A stretch of DNA of 11,633 bases from Clostridia bacterium (GTDB taxonomy: Bacteria > Bacillota_A > Clostridia > Oscillospirales > CAG-272), in assembly GCA_017626655.1 (NCBI GenBank), contig JAGAIH010000244.1, positions 1 through 11,633 of the forward strand, read 5' to 3'. Positions 5,493 through 11,633 of this stretch are shown piece by piece (position 1 is the first letter of the stretch; each line of letters starts with the position of its first letter). The translations under genes and the position numbers were made by a program. Under the pieces are notes generated by a model, which saw only the letters and a program-made list of their open reading frames with translations, was not told the origin of the DNA and searched no databases.

Positions 5493-6374
5493 ATGGATGC
5501 CATTCTGAATATACTGAAACCGTTGTGGGAGTTCCTCTCCCGAGTCATCATATCCGCCTTTCCCATCCTCAACGCCCTGTTCATCATCGGCGCGGGGTGC
5601 CTGGGAATGCTGCTCTACGGCAAATTCAAGCCCTTCGTGCGGGACATCATCATCAAGTGCATCGGCATCGGGGCGGTGCTGTTCGCCGTCAGCGAGCTTT
5701 GGGACAGCTTTTTCGTTCTGAGGGACGGACAGCTGGAGACCGAGGGGACTCTCCTCGTGGTGATCTCCCTGCTCATCGGCTGGCTATTCGGCGAGGCCCT
5801 CGGGCTGGATATCCTGCTGGGCAAGCTGGGGCTTGTGATCCACAGGCTCTTTGAGGAAAAGGAGCCCGCGGGCAAGGGCAAGAAGCCCGAGCCTACCGAG
5901 GAGGAGATCGCTCTGCTGACGGTCAAGCGGGAGGAGCGGGCCACCGGCTTCGTGGTGGCGGCCACCCTCTGCGGCTTCAGCTCCCTGGCCTTCACCCATT
6001 TCCTGGAGGGCCGCATGAACGACGATCCCATCCCCATGCTCATCAAGCTGGCCTTCGACTTCGTGCTGGTCTTCTGGCTGGCCTCGGTCTACGGGTCGGG
6101 AGTTCCCTTCGCCTCGGTCTTCGTCCTGCTCAATCTGGGGGAGCTGGGGATCGCCTACTCCCTGTTCGGTGACTTCTTCACACCCAAGCTCATGGGTCAG
6201 CTCTCCCTGGTGGGTGGCGTGATCCTGCTTGCGGGCGGTATCTGTCTCTGTCTCGGCAAGCGCTTCCGCGCGGCCAATCTCATCCCTGCCCTTTTCATCC
6301 CCATGATCTACACGGCGGTCATGACCAAGACCGAGGAGATCATCGAGGGGATCCTGGAGAAGGACAAAAAGTAA
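5493..6374 (+). CDS. DUF554 (YdfK-like) integral membrane protein
   Basis: A 293-residue polytopic membrane protein. Hydrophobic segments lie at about 18-40, 50-68, 84-103, 151-170, 183-203, 205-225 and 233-252, with a further C-terminal one near 262-278. A charged cytoplasmic-type loop (about 118-150, Lys/Glu/Pro-rich) splits the two halves. The family resemblance to DUF554 is seen in LLVVISLLIGWLFGEALGLD in the N-terminal half and in GQLSLVGGVILLAGGICLCL with NLIPALFIPM near the C-terminus, matching the usual TAVGGLLILGIGLNLL...GNLLPALL pattern. The family's biochemical role is not established. The usual central motif (CVGPMAILGSLQDG) is strongly changed here (CGFSSLAFTHFLEG), so this is a divergent member. 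The ribosome binding site is GAAAGGGG. The next gene follows after 70 bases on the same strand with no terminator between, so they are probably one operon. Confidence 0.75.
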   Translation: MDAILNILKPLWEFLSRVIISAFPILNALFIIGAGCLGMLLYGKFKPFVRDIIIKCIGIGAVLFAVSELWDSFFVLRDGQLETEGTLLVVISLLIGWLFGEALGLDILLGKLGLVIHRLFEEKEPAGKGKKPEPTEEEIALLTVKREERATGFVVAATLCGFSSLAFTHFLEGRMNDDPIPMLIKLAFDFVLVFWLASVYGSGVPFASVFVLLNLGELGIAYSLFGDFFTPKLMGQLSLVGGVILLAGGICLCLGKRFRAANLIPALFIPMIYTAVMTKTEEIIEGILEKDKK

Positions 6375-6444
6375 TGACCTCTCCGGTCGTCCCATAGGAT
6401 GGCCGCGGTCCATAAATTTTTATCCAAATCGGAGGTAAAAAACA

Positions 6445-7641
6445 ATGGCAAAGGGCAAGCATGCCTACGCAAAACAGCGTCGCGCCGAGCAGGCCGAGCT
6501 GGACAGACGCAAAAAAGAGAGCTTTTGGGGGAAGCTGAGATCCCTCCCCAAGCGCTACTTCATCGACGCCATGGGCGCCATGGCTCTGGGTCTCTTCGCG
6601 TCCCTGCTCATCGGTACCATCTTCGATACCTTGGGCAACTACATCCCCTGGGATGGGCTCAAGCTCATCGCATCCTACGCCAAGGCGGCCACGGGCATGG
6701 CCATCGGCGTAGCCATCGCCCACAAGCTGGGAGCGCATCCCCTGGTGGTCTTCACCTGCGCGGGAGTGGGCGCAATGGGTAACGCCATGGGCGCCATCAT
6801 CTGCGACAACGCCCTGATCCAATGGGCGGCCACCGCCTCCGACGGTGAGGCGGGCCACATCTTCTACAGCGCGGGCCCCGCGGGCGCCTTCTTCGCCGTG
6901 ATTCTGGCCGCTGAGATCGGTATGCTGGTCTCCAAGAAGACTCCCGTGGATATCCTGGTCACCCCCGTGGTCACCCTCCTGGCGGGCTTCGTGGGAGCAT
7001 GGGTGTTCTGCCCCCTGGTGTCCTACCTCATGTACTTCCTGGGCATCTTCATCGCCTCCACCACCACCATGTATCCTCTGTTCATGGGAATCATCGTGTC
7101 GGTCGTGGTGGGCATCATCCTGACCCTGCCCATCTCCAGCGCGGCCATCTGCGCCATGATCTTCTCCCCTGCCGCCGTGGAGGTGGCCACCGCCAACGGC
7201 ACCCTGGAGGGTCTGCTCCTGGCGGGCGGTGCCGCCGCTGTGGGCTGTTGCGCCCAGATGGTGGGCTTTGCCGTCTCCAGCTTCCGTGAGAACAAGTGGG
7301 GCGGGCTTGTGTCCCAGGGCCTGGGTACTTCCATGCTCCAGATGGGCAACATCTGCCGCTGGCCCGTGATCTGGGTGCCTCCCACGCTGGCCGCCGCGAT
7401 CGTGGGTCCCCTGTCCACCATGGTCTTCAAGCTGGAATGCACCGGCGTGGCCGCGGGCATGGGCACCTGCGGCATGGTGGGCCCCATCGGCGTCATCGCC
7501 TCCACTCAGCATTCCCCCATGATGTGGGTGGGTCTGGTGGTCTGCTGTATCGTGGCCCCCGCCGTGCTGTCCCTGCTGTTCTCCGAGATCATGCGGAAGC
7601 TGGGATGGATCCGGTATGGGGATATGAAGCTGGACGCATAA
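6445..7641 (+). CDS. PTS EIIC_2-family (PfoR-like) membrane protein
   Basis: A 398-residue polytopic membrane protein of the EIIC_2 family, which includes PfoR of Clostridium perfringens and stand-alone 'PTS sugar transporter subunit IIC' proteins. After a highly basic 35-residue N-terminal extension (MAKGKHAYAKQRRAEQAELD...) come Gly/Ala-rich membrane segments: YFIDAMGAMALGLFASLLIG, ATGMAIGVAIAHKLGAHPLV, GAMGNAMGAIICDN, AGAFFAVILAAEIGMLVSKK, ISSAAICAMIFSPAA, and a conserved C-terminal ECTGVAAGMGTCGMVGPIG. No EIIA or EIIB domain is fused and none is encoded nearby, so sugar phosphorylation is not supported; a transport or regulatory membrane role is more cautious. Start: GGAGG (6431-6435) nine bases before the ATG. 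It ends at a strong terminator. The substrate is unknown. Confidence 0.82.
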   Translation: MAKGKHAYAKQRRAEQAELDRRKKESFWGKLRSLPKRYFIDAMGAMALGLFASLLIGTIFDTLGNYIPWDGLKLIASYAKAATGMAIGVAIAHKLGAHPLVVFTCAGVGAMGNAMGAIICDNALIQWAATASDGEAGHIFYSAGPAGAFFAVILAAEIGMLVSKKTPVDILVTPVVTLLAGFVGAWVFCPLVSYLMYFLGIFIASTTTMYPLFMGIIVSVVVGIILTLPISSAAICAMIFSPAAVEVATANGTLEGLLLAGGAAAVGCCAQMVGFAVSSFRENKWGGLVSQGLGTSMLQMGNICRWPVIWVPPTLAAAIVGPLSTMVFKLECTGVAAGMGTCGMVGPIGVIASTQHSPMMWVGLVVCCIVAPAVLSLLFSEIMRKLGWIRYGDMKLDA

Positions 7642-7665
7642 GTCCGCTTAGGCCATCCCATACAT

Positions 7666-7709
7666 AAAAACAGAGAGCCTTGGGGCCTTCCCTCGGCTCT
7701 CTGTTTTTT
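7666..7709. terminator. Bidirectional intrinsic terminator between convergent genes
   Basis: A perfect 14-bp stem AAAAACAGAGAGCC (7666-7679) / GGCTCTCTGTTTTT (7695-7708) with a 15-nt loop. The T-run on the plus strand ends the EIIC_2 gene, and the A-run at 7666-7670 gives a T-run on the minus strand for the PHP gene that ends at 7731. Confidence 0.92.
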
Positions 7710-7730
7710 GCTTGTTGCGGTATCTTTTCC

Positions 7731-8804
7731 TTACAGGTACGTTTCGTTCCAGATGGGATTGCCAATGGCGATCCGCAGATCTTGGCTGACGTCGAACACC
7801 TCGGCGCGGTAGAACTTCGCCGACTCCTCGGTGGTGAGGGAGTAATAGGCAGGCTCGGTGCAGGTGATGCGCCTGCGGGCGATCTCGCCCTGATCGTCCA
7901 GAATGACCAGCTCGTACTTATGCAGAGGATCCTTCACCGACACGTGGAATTTGTCCACCGACACGGTGAGCTTCTGACCGTTGAAGACGCACTTCCCGCC
8001 CATGCGGGTATCCCCCGCGCACATCCGCATGGCCACCGAGCCGCAGACGAAGTCGCCCACGCGGAGGTGGGCCAAAAATCCCGCCGAGCTCTTCTCTCCC
8101 GCGTAGATGGCGGTCAGGGCGGTGTCACGGGCGCAGGCGTGGCCGTCCTCGCCGGCGCAGACGAAGATCCGCTTGCCCAGGGCCAGGAGATCGCACCAGA
8201 GCTTGTAGTTCTGTCTGGTGGCCTCGTTCCGCATATCACCGTAAAAGGCCTCCAGGCCCGTCTCGTCGCGGAAATAGTAGTCCATGGGGTCATGGGACTG
8301 GAGCTGCTGCTTGGGGTGGGGCTGGACCCAGAAGCCGCCCTTGGAAAGCACCGTGTTGATCAGCTCTACCATCTCGGCGCGGGTGAAGCTGGGGTAGCGG
8401 AAGTGGCCCTCCGCGCCCCCTGTGAACTCGTACCGAGGCCACTCGGCCAACAGCTCCTCCAGCTCCACCGGGGAGGGGAACAGCATATTGTAGTGGATAT
8501 CGTTATGCCCGCCGATGGCCACGCAGTCCTTGATGACGGCGCCCGGCTCGGTGCCGCAGATGAAGAGGCCGTCCTCCCACTCGGGGAGGTACATATGGCG
8601 GACCTGCCTGTGATCCAGGATGCCGACGAAGTCCATGCTGAGGGCCTCCAGGGCGCCCTTCCAATGCTCCAGGGTGCGTTTGCCGTCGCTGGTGCCGCCT
8701 GTGTTGGCGTGGTTGTGGAGGTCGCCGAAGTAGAGGGCGCGGCCTTGGTAGAGGGAATCCAGGTGGTTGATCTGGGCAGGGGTGGCTTTGGTGACTTTGG
8801 TCAT
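7731..8804 (-). CDS. PHP-superfamily metal-dependent hydrolase
   Basis: A 357-residue protein with an N-terminal PHP (polymerase and histidinol phosphatase) fold. Metal-ligand motifs in order: GDLHNH (His30, His32), TSDG (Asp40), ILDHRQ (Asp64, His65), GTEPG (Glu86), GGHNDIH (His100), QPHPKQ (His163) and AGEDGHA (Asp220, His222). This set indicates a multi-metal phosphoesterase. The C-terminal part (about 245-357) is beta-rich and follows the barrel. The substrate is not identifiable. No signal peptide is seen. An ATG 11 codons upstream (8837) is possible, but 8804 is preferred because AGGAGG lies eight bases before it and the extension falls in repeat DNA. It is monocistronic, with a probable promoter at 9194-9166 beyond the inverted-repeat element and a shared terminator at 7666-7709. 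Confidence 0.87.
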   Translation of the reverse strand: MTKVTKATPAQINHLDSLYQGRALYFGDLHNHANTGGTSDGKRTLEHWKGALEALSMDFVGILDHRQVRHMYLPEWEDGLFICGTEPGAVIKDCVAIGGHNDIHYNMLFPSPVELEELLAEWPRYEFTGGAEGHFRYPSFTRAEMVELINTVLSKGGFWVQPHPKQQLQSHDPMDYYFRDETGLEAFYGDMRNEATRQNYKLWCDLLALGKRIFVCAGEDGHACARDTALTAIYAGEKSSAGFLAHLRVGDFVCGSVAMRMCAGDTRMGGKCVFNGQKLTVSVDKFHVSVKDPLHKYELVILDDQGEIARRRITCTEPAYYSLTTEESAKFYRAEVFDVSQDLRIAIGNPIWNETYL

Positions 8805-8834
8805 GGGGTGGGCCTCCTTGGGGAAAATGAAGTT

Positions 8835-9123
8835 CAAATTTGGGTTTGTCGGTCTGACGGAAGAGAGTGGAAGTGGGTAGGGGGACTACTCATCCGTCAC
8901 GCTTCGCGCCGAGCTTGCTCGGAGGACACCTTCCCTCACAAGGGAAGGCTTTCGTGGTGCGTTTTTCGTTTTCCTAAAACCAAAAACACACTGATATATA
9001 TAAGTTTTTGGATAACGAAAAACATAAAAAAGTCTTGCCTTCCCCGCGGGGGAAGGTGCCGACCAGCTCCTGCGGCGGGAGGCGGATGAGGGTGGATCGT
9101 GTCACCGCCTCTTCCGTCAGACC
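8835..9123. repeat. MITE-like inverted-repeat element in the PHP gene leader
   Basis: This gene-free stretch holds a 273-bp palindromic element with 15-bp perfect terminal inverted repeats GGTCTGACGGAAGAG (8851-8865) and its complement (9109-9123). Nested inside are CCTTCCCT-CACA-AGGGAAGG (8929-8948), GTTTTTCGTT/AACGAAAAAC (8961-8970 with 9014-9023), CCAAAAAC/GTTTTTGG (8980-8987 with 9004-9011) and CCTTCCCC-GCG-GGGGAAGG (9038-9056). The two halves are head-to-head copies of the TCATCC...CCTTCCC repeat also seen at 12-162 and 11492-11590. GCCGAGCTTGCTCGG at 8908-8922 recurs at 11572-11586. Next to it, 8835-8853 carries the CAAATTTGGGTTTGTCGGT motif. No target-site duplication is visible and no transposase is encoded. 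Confidence 0.75.
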
Positions 9124-9165
9124 ACAGACCTATAAACTGCAATTTGAAGAATAACTCCTACCAAT

Positions 9166-9194
9166 ATACTACACCATTTCCCTCAATTTGTCAA
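9166..9194 (-). promoter_or_regulatory. Promoter reading toward the PHP hydrolase gene
   Basis: On the minus strand a perfect TTGACA (9194-9189) is followed after 17 bases by TAGTAT (9171-9166; four of six consensus bases). Transcription would cross the whole inverted-repeat element, giving a leader of about 350 bases before the ATG at 8804. It lies just after the argD terminator on the same strand. Confidence 0.6.
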
Positions 9195-9213
9195 GAAACT
9201 CCCACAATAAAAT

Positions 9214-9248
9214 TGAAAAAAACTCCGCCCGATATGCGAGCGGAGTTT
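9214..9248 (-). terminator. Intrinsic terminator of argD
   Basis: The 9-bp stem AAACTCCGC (9220-9228) / GCGGAGTTT (9240-9248) is followed, on the minus strand, by a T-tract (9222-9216) and further T-rich sequence. It starts 12 bases after the argD stop codon. Confidence 0.9.
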
Positions 9249-9259
9249 GTCGTTTCGAT

Positions 9260-10435
9260 TCAGTTCGCGGCCTTTTCGGCTTCCTCGGCGAGGATGTTGA
9301 TAGCGGCCTTGAGGTCGTCCCAGGGGATGTTCAGGGCGGGGAGGAGGCGGATCTTGGTCTTGGCCTTGATGGGGAGGATGCCGCGGTCCATGCAGGCCTT
9401 GAGGATGGCGGAGCTGTCGCCCTCGGTCTCGATGCCGATCATGAGACCCAGGCCGCTGACCGACTTGATGCCCTTTTTGCCCGTGAGGGTGGTGAAGATA
9501 TACTCCGACTTGGCCTTGACCTCGGCGAGGAGGGCATCGTCGATGCGGTCCAGGACGTAGCAGGCGGCGGCGCAGGAGATGGGGTTGGCACCGAAGGTGG
9601 AGCCGTGCTGACCGGCCTTGAGAGTGCCGTGGGACTTCTCAAAGAAGAGGGTGGCACCGATGGGCAGGCCGCCGCCCAGGCCCTTGGCGGTGGTGAGGAC
9701 GTCGGGGGTGACGCCGTAGTGCTGGTAGGCGTAGAGATGGCCGCTCCGTCCGTTGCCGGTCTGCACCTCGTCCAGCATGAGGAGGACGTTGTACTTGTCG
9801 CACAGAGCGCGGAGGGACTCCATGAAGTCTTGGGTCAAGGGCATGACGCCGCCCTCGCCCTGGACAGGCTCGGCCATGACGGCGGCGCACTTGTGGGACT
9901 TCAGCAGCTCTTCCACCGCGTCGGGGTTGTTGGCCTCGGCGTAGAGGAAGCCCTCGGTGAGGGGGGTGAAGTCGTTGTGGAAGGTGTCCTGTCCCGTTGC
10001 GGCCAGGGTGGTGACCGTACGGCCGTGGAAGCTGTTCTTCAGGGTGATGATGTGGTAGTGGTCGGCGCCCTTGTTGGTGGCGGCCCAGAGGCGGGCGGTC
10101 TTGATGGCGCACTCGTTGGCCTCGGCTCCCGAGTTGGAGAAGAAGACCGACTTGGCCCCTGTGCGGGTGCAGAGCTTCTCGGCCAGACAGGCGCCCGGCT
10201 CGTGGTAGTAGAGGTTGGAGGTGTGCTGGAGCTTGCCCAGCTGCTCGGTGACGGCGGCCACCCAGCCCTCGTCGCTGTAGCCGAAGGTATTGACGGCGAT
10301 GCCCGTGGCAAGGTCGATGTACTACTTCCCGTCTTCGTCCCAGACGGTGGAGCCCTGGCCGTGGGTCAGGACCAGATCGAAGCGGCCGTAGGTGTTCGCT
10401 ACGTATTGTTTATCGGTGGATTTGACGTTGCTCAT
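9260..10435 (-). CDS. argD: Acetylornithine aminotransferase (ArgD), interrupted by an in-frame TAG at codon 38
   Basis: ArgD is a PLP enzyme converting N-acetylglutamate 5-semialdehyde plus glutamate to N2-acetylornithine plus 2-oxoglutarate (arginine biosynthesis, cytoplasm). From the ATG at 10435 the frame is 391 codons, the usual family length. Class-III aminotransferase features, in full-frame numbering: FFSNSGAEANE near 94-104, NSFHGRT near 134-140, MLDEVQTG (Asp222) and TTAKGLGGG with Lys251 as the PLP-binding lysine. The conserved N-terminus reads ...NTYGRFDLVLTHGQGSTVWD...GK, then TAG (10324-10322), then YIDLATGIAVNTFGYSDEGW. The stop falls at a variable residue, one base from AAG, GAG or CAG. 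The start has GGAGG seven bases upstream. An uninterrupted stretch with a GTG start at 10261 would lack the N-terminal segment. The gene is a recent pseudogene, a sequencing error, or is read through. It follows argB on the same strand. Confidence 0.9.
10322..10324 (-). other. In-frame amber codon in argD
   Basis: The plus-strand bases CTA are TAG in the argD frame, codon 38 counted from the ATG at 10435. Homologous protein sequence continues on both sides without a frame change, so the only defect is this codon. None of the nine genes in the window ends in TAG: five end in TAA and four in TGA. Confidence 0.9.
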
Positions 10436-10481
10436 ATTATGCCTCCGTTACGATTGGAATACCAAAGACCTGACGATTCTC

Positions 10482-10572
10482 GGGCGCACATGCAGGTGCG
10501 CCCCTACCGTGAGTTTATACTCTCATGGTAACCCGATCAAAATATGGTAGGGGCGCACCTATGTGTGCGTCC
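10482..10572. repeat. 91-bp inverted-repeat element between argB and argD
   Basis: Two 27-bp arms (10482-10508 and 10546-10572) are inverted copies matching at 23 positions, with the inner AGGTGCGCCCCTACC perfect. Each arm is also a hairpin by itself: GGGCGCAC/GTGCGCCC on the left and GGGCGCAC/GTGCGTCC (one G-U) on the right. The form, with GGTAGGGGCGCACC facing inward, is like short dispersed elements of gut Clostridia. A weak promoter-like pair reading toward argD lies in the 37-base spacer: TTGATC (10540-10535), 15 bases, TATAAA (10519-10514). No T-tract is present, so it is not a clear terminator. Confidence 0.8.
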
Positions 10573-10586
10573 GTTATTTTTGTATA

Positions 10587-11453
10587 TCACTCACCCATCA
10601 CCATGGTACCCGCGCCCTCGTCGGTCAGCAGCTCCATGAGGATGGCGTGGGGAACGCGGCCATCCATGATGGTGACGTCCTTGACGCCCTTACCGATGGC
10701 CTCGATACAGCAGTCCACCTTGGGGATCATGCCGCCCGAGATGATGCCTTCATCGTACAGTGCCCGGGCCTCGGACACGGTGACGCGGGGGATAAGGGTG
10801 GTGGGGTCGTCCTTGTCGCGGAGGATCCCCGCCACGTCGGTCATCATGATGAGGCGCTCGGCGTTCAGGGCTCCCGCGATGTAGGCGGCGGCGGTGTCGC
10901 CGTTGATGTTGTAGACGTTGCCCTCGTGGTCGCTGGCCACGGTGGAGACTACGGGGATGTAGTTCTTCTCCAGAAGGTCGTTGATGGGCTTGGCGCGGAC
11001 CTTGGTGATCTCGCCCACGTAGCCCAGCCGCTCGTCCTTGACCTTGGCCTCGATGATGCCGCCGTCCATGCCCGAAAGGCCTACGGCGTGGCCGCCCTTC
11101 ATCTGGAGGAGGGTGACGAGGGTCTTGTTGACCTTGCCAGCCAGCACCATCTGGACGATATCCACCGTCTCCGTGTCGGTGACGCGGAGGCCGTTGACGA
11201 ACTCGGGTTGCTTGCCTAGCTTCTTCATCATGTCGTTGATCTCGGGGCCGCCGCCATGAATGAGGACCACCTTGACGCCGATGAGCCAGAGGAGGGCGAT
11301 GTCCTCCATGACCTGCTGCTTGAGTTGTTCGTCGATCATGGCGTTGCCGCCGTACTTGACAACAACGGTCTTGCCCACGTACTGCTTGATATAGGGGCGC
11401 GCCTGGGTCAGCACCTCGGCGCGCTGGAAGTTGGTGAATTGAAGGTCGTTCAT
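10587..11453 (-). CDS. argB: Acetylglutamate kinase (ArgB)
   Basis: A 288-residue amino acid kinase that phosphorylates N-acetyl-L-glutamate with ATP, the second step of arginine biosynthesis. Motifs: VVKYGGNAM (Lys33, phosphate binding), LIHGGGPEIN (near 64-73), NGLRVTD (near 87-93, acetylglutamate binding), GLSGMDGG (near 125-132), NINGDTAAA (Asp186) and GGMIPK (Lys245). About 28 residues precede the kinase core, including RPYIKQYVGKTV. This resembles the N-terminal helix of arginine-inhibited enzymes such as that of Thermotoga and differs from the E. coli form, so feedback inhibition by arginine is likely (inference). The start at 11453 is supported by AAGGAG six bases upstream; the longer frame upstream is repeat DNA. 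argD follows after 151 bases on the same strand. Confidence 0.95.
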   Translation of the reverse strand: MNDLQFTNFQRAEVLTQARPYIKQYVGKTVVVKYGGNAMIDEQLKQQVMEDIALLWLIGVKVVLIHGGGPEINDMMKKLGKQPEFVNGLRVTDTETVDIVQMVLAGKVNKTLVTLLQMKGGHAVGLSGMDGGIIEAKVKDERLGYVGEITKVRAKPINDLLEKNYIPVVSTVASDHEGNVYNINGDTAAAYIAGALNAERLIMMTDVAGILRDKDDPTTLIPRVTVSEARALYDEGIISGGMIPKVDCCIEAIGKGVKDVTIMDGRVPHAILMELLTDEGAGTMVMGE

Positions 11454-11491
11454 AAGTAGCTCCTTGGGATGTTTTGGGGGTAGGGGGATTT

Positions 11492-11590
11492 CAAATTTGG
11501 GTTTATCGGTGTGTTGACCGTTCCCTTGCCTTCTCCAGCGGAGAAGGGGGACCGCGAAGCGGTGGATGAGACCGAGCAAGCTCGGCGAGT
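11492..11590 (+). repeat. Dispersed palindromic intergenic repeat, copy d
   Basis: No gene is seen between the argB start and the window end. The repeat holds CAAATTTGGGTTTATCGGT (11492-11510, identical to copy a on the other strand), the stems CCTTCTCC-AGC-GGAGAAGG (11529-11547) and ACCGC-GAA-GCGGT (11551-11563), a GGATGAG end, and CCGAGCAAGCTCGGC (11572-11586), which is the complement of 8908-8922. It sits in the argB leader; the CAAATTTGGG motif lies 39 bases before the ATG. No convincing argB promoter is visible, so transcription may begin outside the window. Confidence 0.7.
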
Positions 11591-11633
11591 ATTTGTAAGC
11601 CAACTTACCGGGATTACAGTTACGCTCCTACAA

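Noticed and set aside
6340..7512. A 390-codon minus-strand frame opposite the EIIC_2 gene.
   Set aside because: Its product is His/Gly/Ala/Asp-rich with no recognisable domain, and it crosses the intergenic region and ribosome binding site of a clear membrane protein gene.
9260..10261. argD starting at the GTG at 10261.
   Set aside because: This would drop the conserved N-terminal segment that is encoded in frame upstream, and there is no ribosome binding site before the GTG; the ATG at 10435 with GGAGG is the original start.
11454..11603. A 50-residue N-terminal extension of ArgB.
   Set aside because: It translates the palindromic repeat and leader. The ATG at 11453 has AAGGAG at a good distance and gives the family's usual length.

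Overview
The window looks like chromosomal DNA from a GC-rich, gut-type member of the Clostridia, near the Oscillospirales/Ruminococcus group. This rests on purine-rich AGGAGG ribosome binding sites, canonical TTGACA-N17-TATAAT promoters, a small Cys-rich membrane protein, a Gly-Cys-Gly C-terminal anchor on a secreted enzyme, and many dispersed palindromic intergenic repeats. This is a style-based inference, not a taxonomic assignment. No phage, transposase, integrase or CRISPR gene is present.

Layout. 1-188: a palindromic repeat with no gene. 4520-189, minus strand: one operon behind a near-perfect promoter, coding for an endonuclease/exonuclease/phosphatase-family hydrolase, a 97-residue helical protein of unknown role, and a 1045-residue secreted multidomain glycosidase-like protein. 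4610-5080, plus strand: a strong promoter, tRNA-Gly(CCC), two 160-bp tandem units each ending in a copy of the tRNA 3' end, and an intrinsic terminator. 5107-5321: a 31-residue Cys-rich membrane microprotein with a sporulation-sigma-like promoter and its own terminator. 5405-7709: a DUF554 (YdfK-like) membrane protein and a PfoR/EIIC_2-type membrane protein, ending in a terminator shared with the convergent gene. 8804-7731, minus: a PHP-superfamily metal hydrolase. 8835-9123: a long inverted-repeat, MITE-like element in the leader of that gene. 11453-9260, minus: argB then argD (arginine biosynthesis), separated by a 91-bp inverted-repeat element and preceded by another palindromic repeat.

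The arginine genes act in one pathway: ArgB phosphorylates N-acetylglutamate and ArgD later transaminates the derived semialdehyde. argD carries an in-frame TAG at codon 38, while the conserved N-terminal coding sequence continues on both sides of it. The most unusual non-coding feature is the tRNA-Gly tandem array. Its units carry exact 22-bp copies of the tRNA 3' terminus, a hairpin with a compensatory base-pair change between copies, and a helix order that loosely recalls a tRNA with a long variable arm. Repeats of at least two other families lie in the gene-free stretches and provide or overlap leaders, promoters and terminators.
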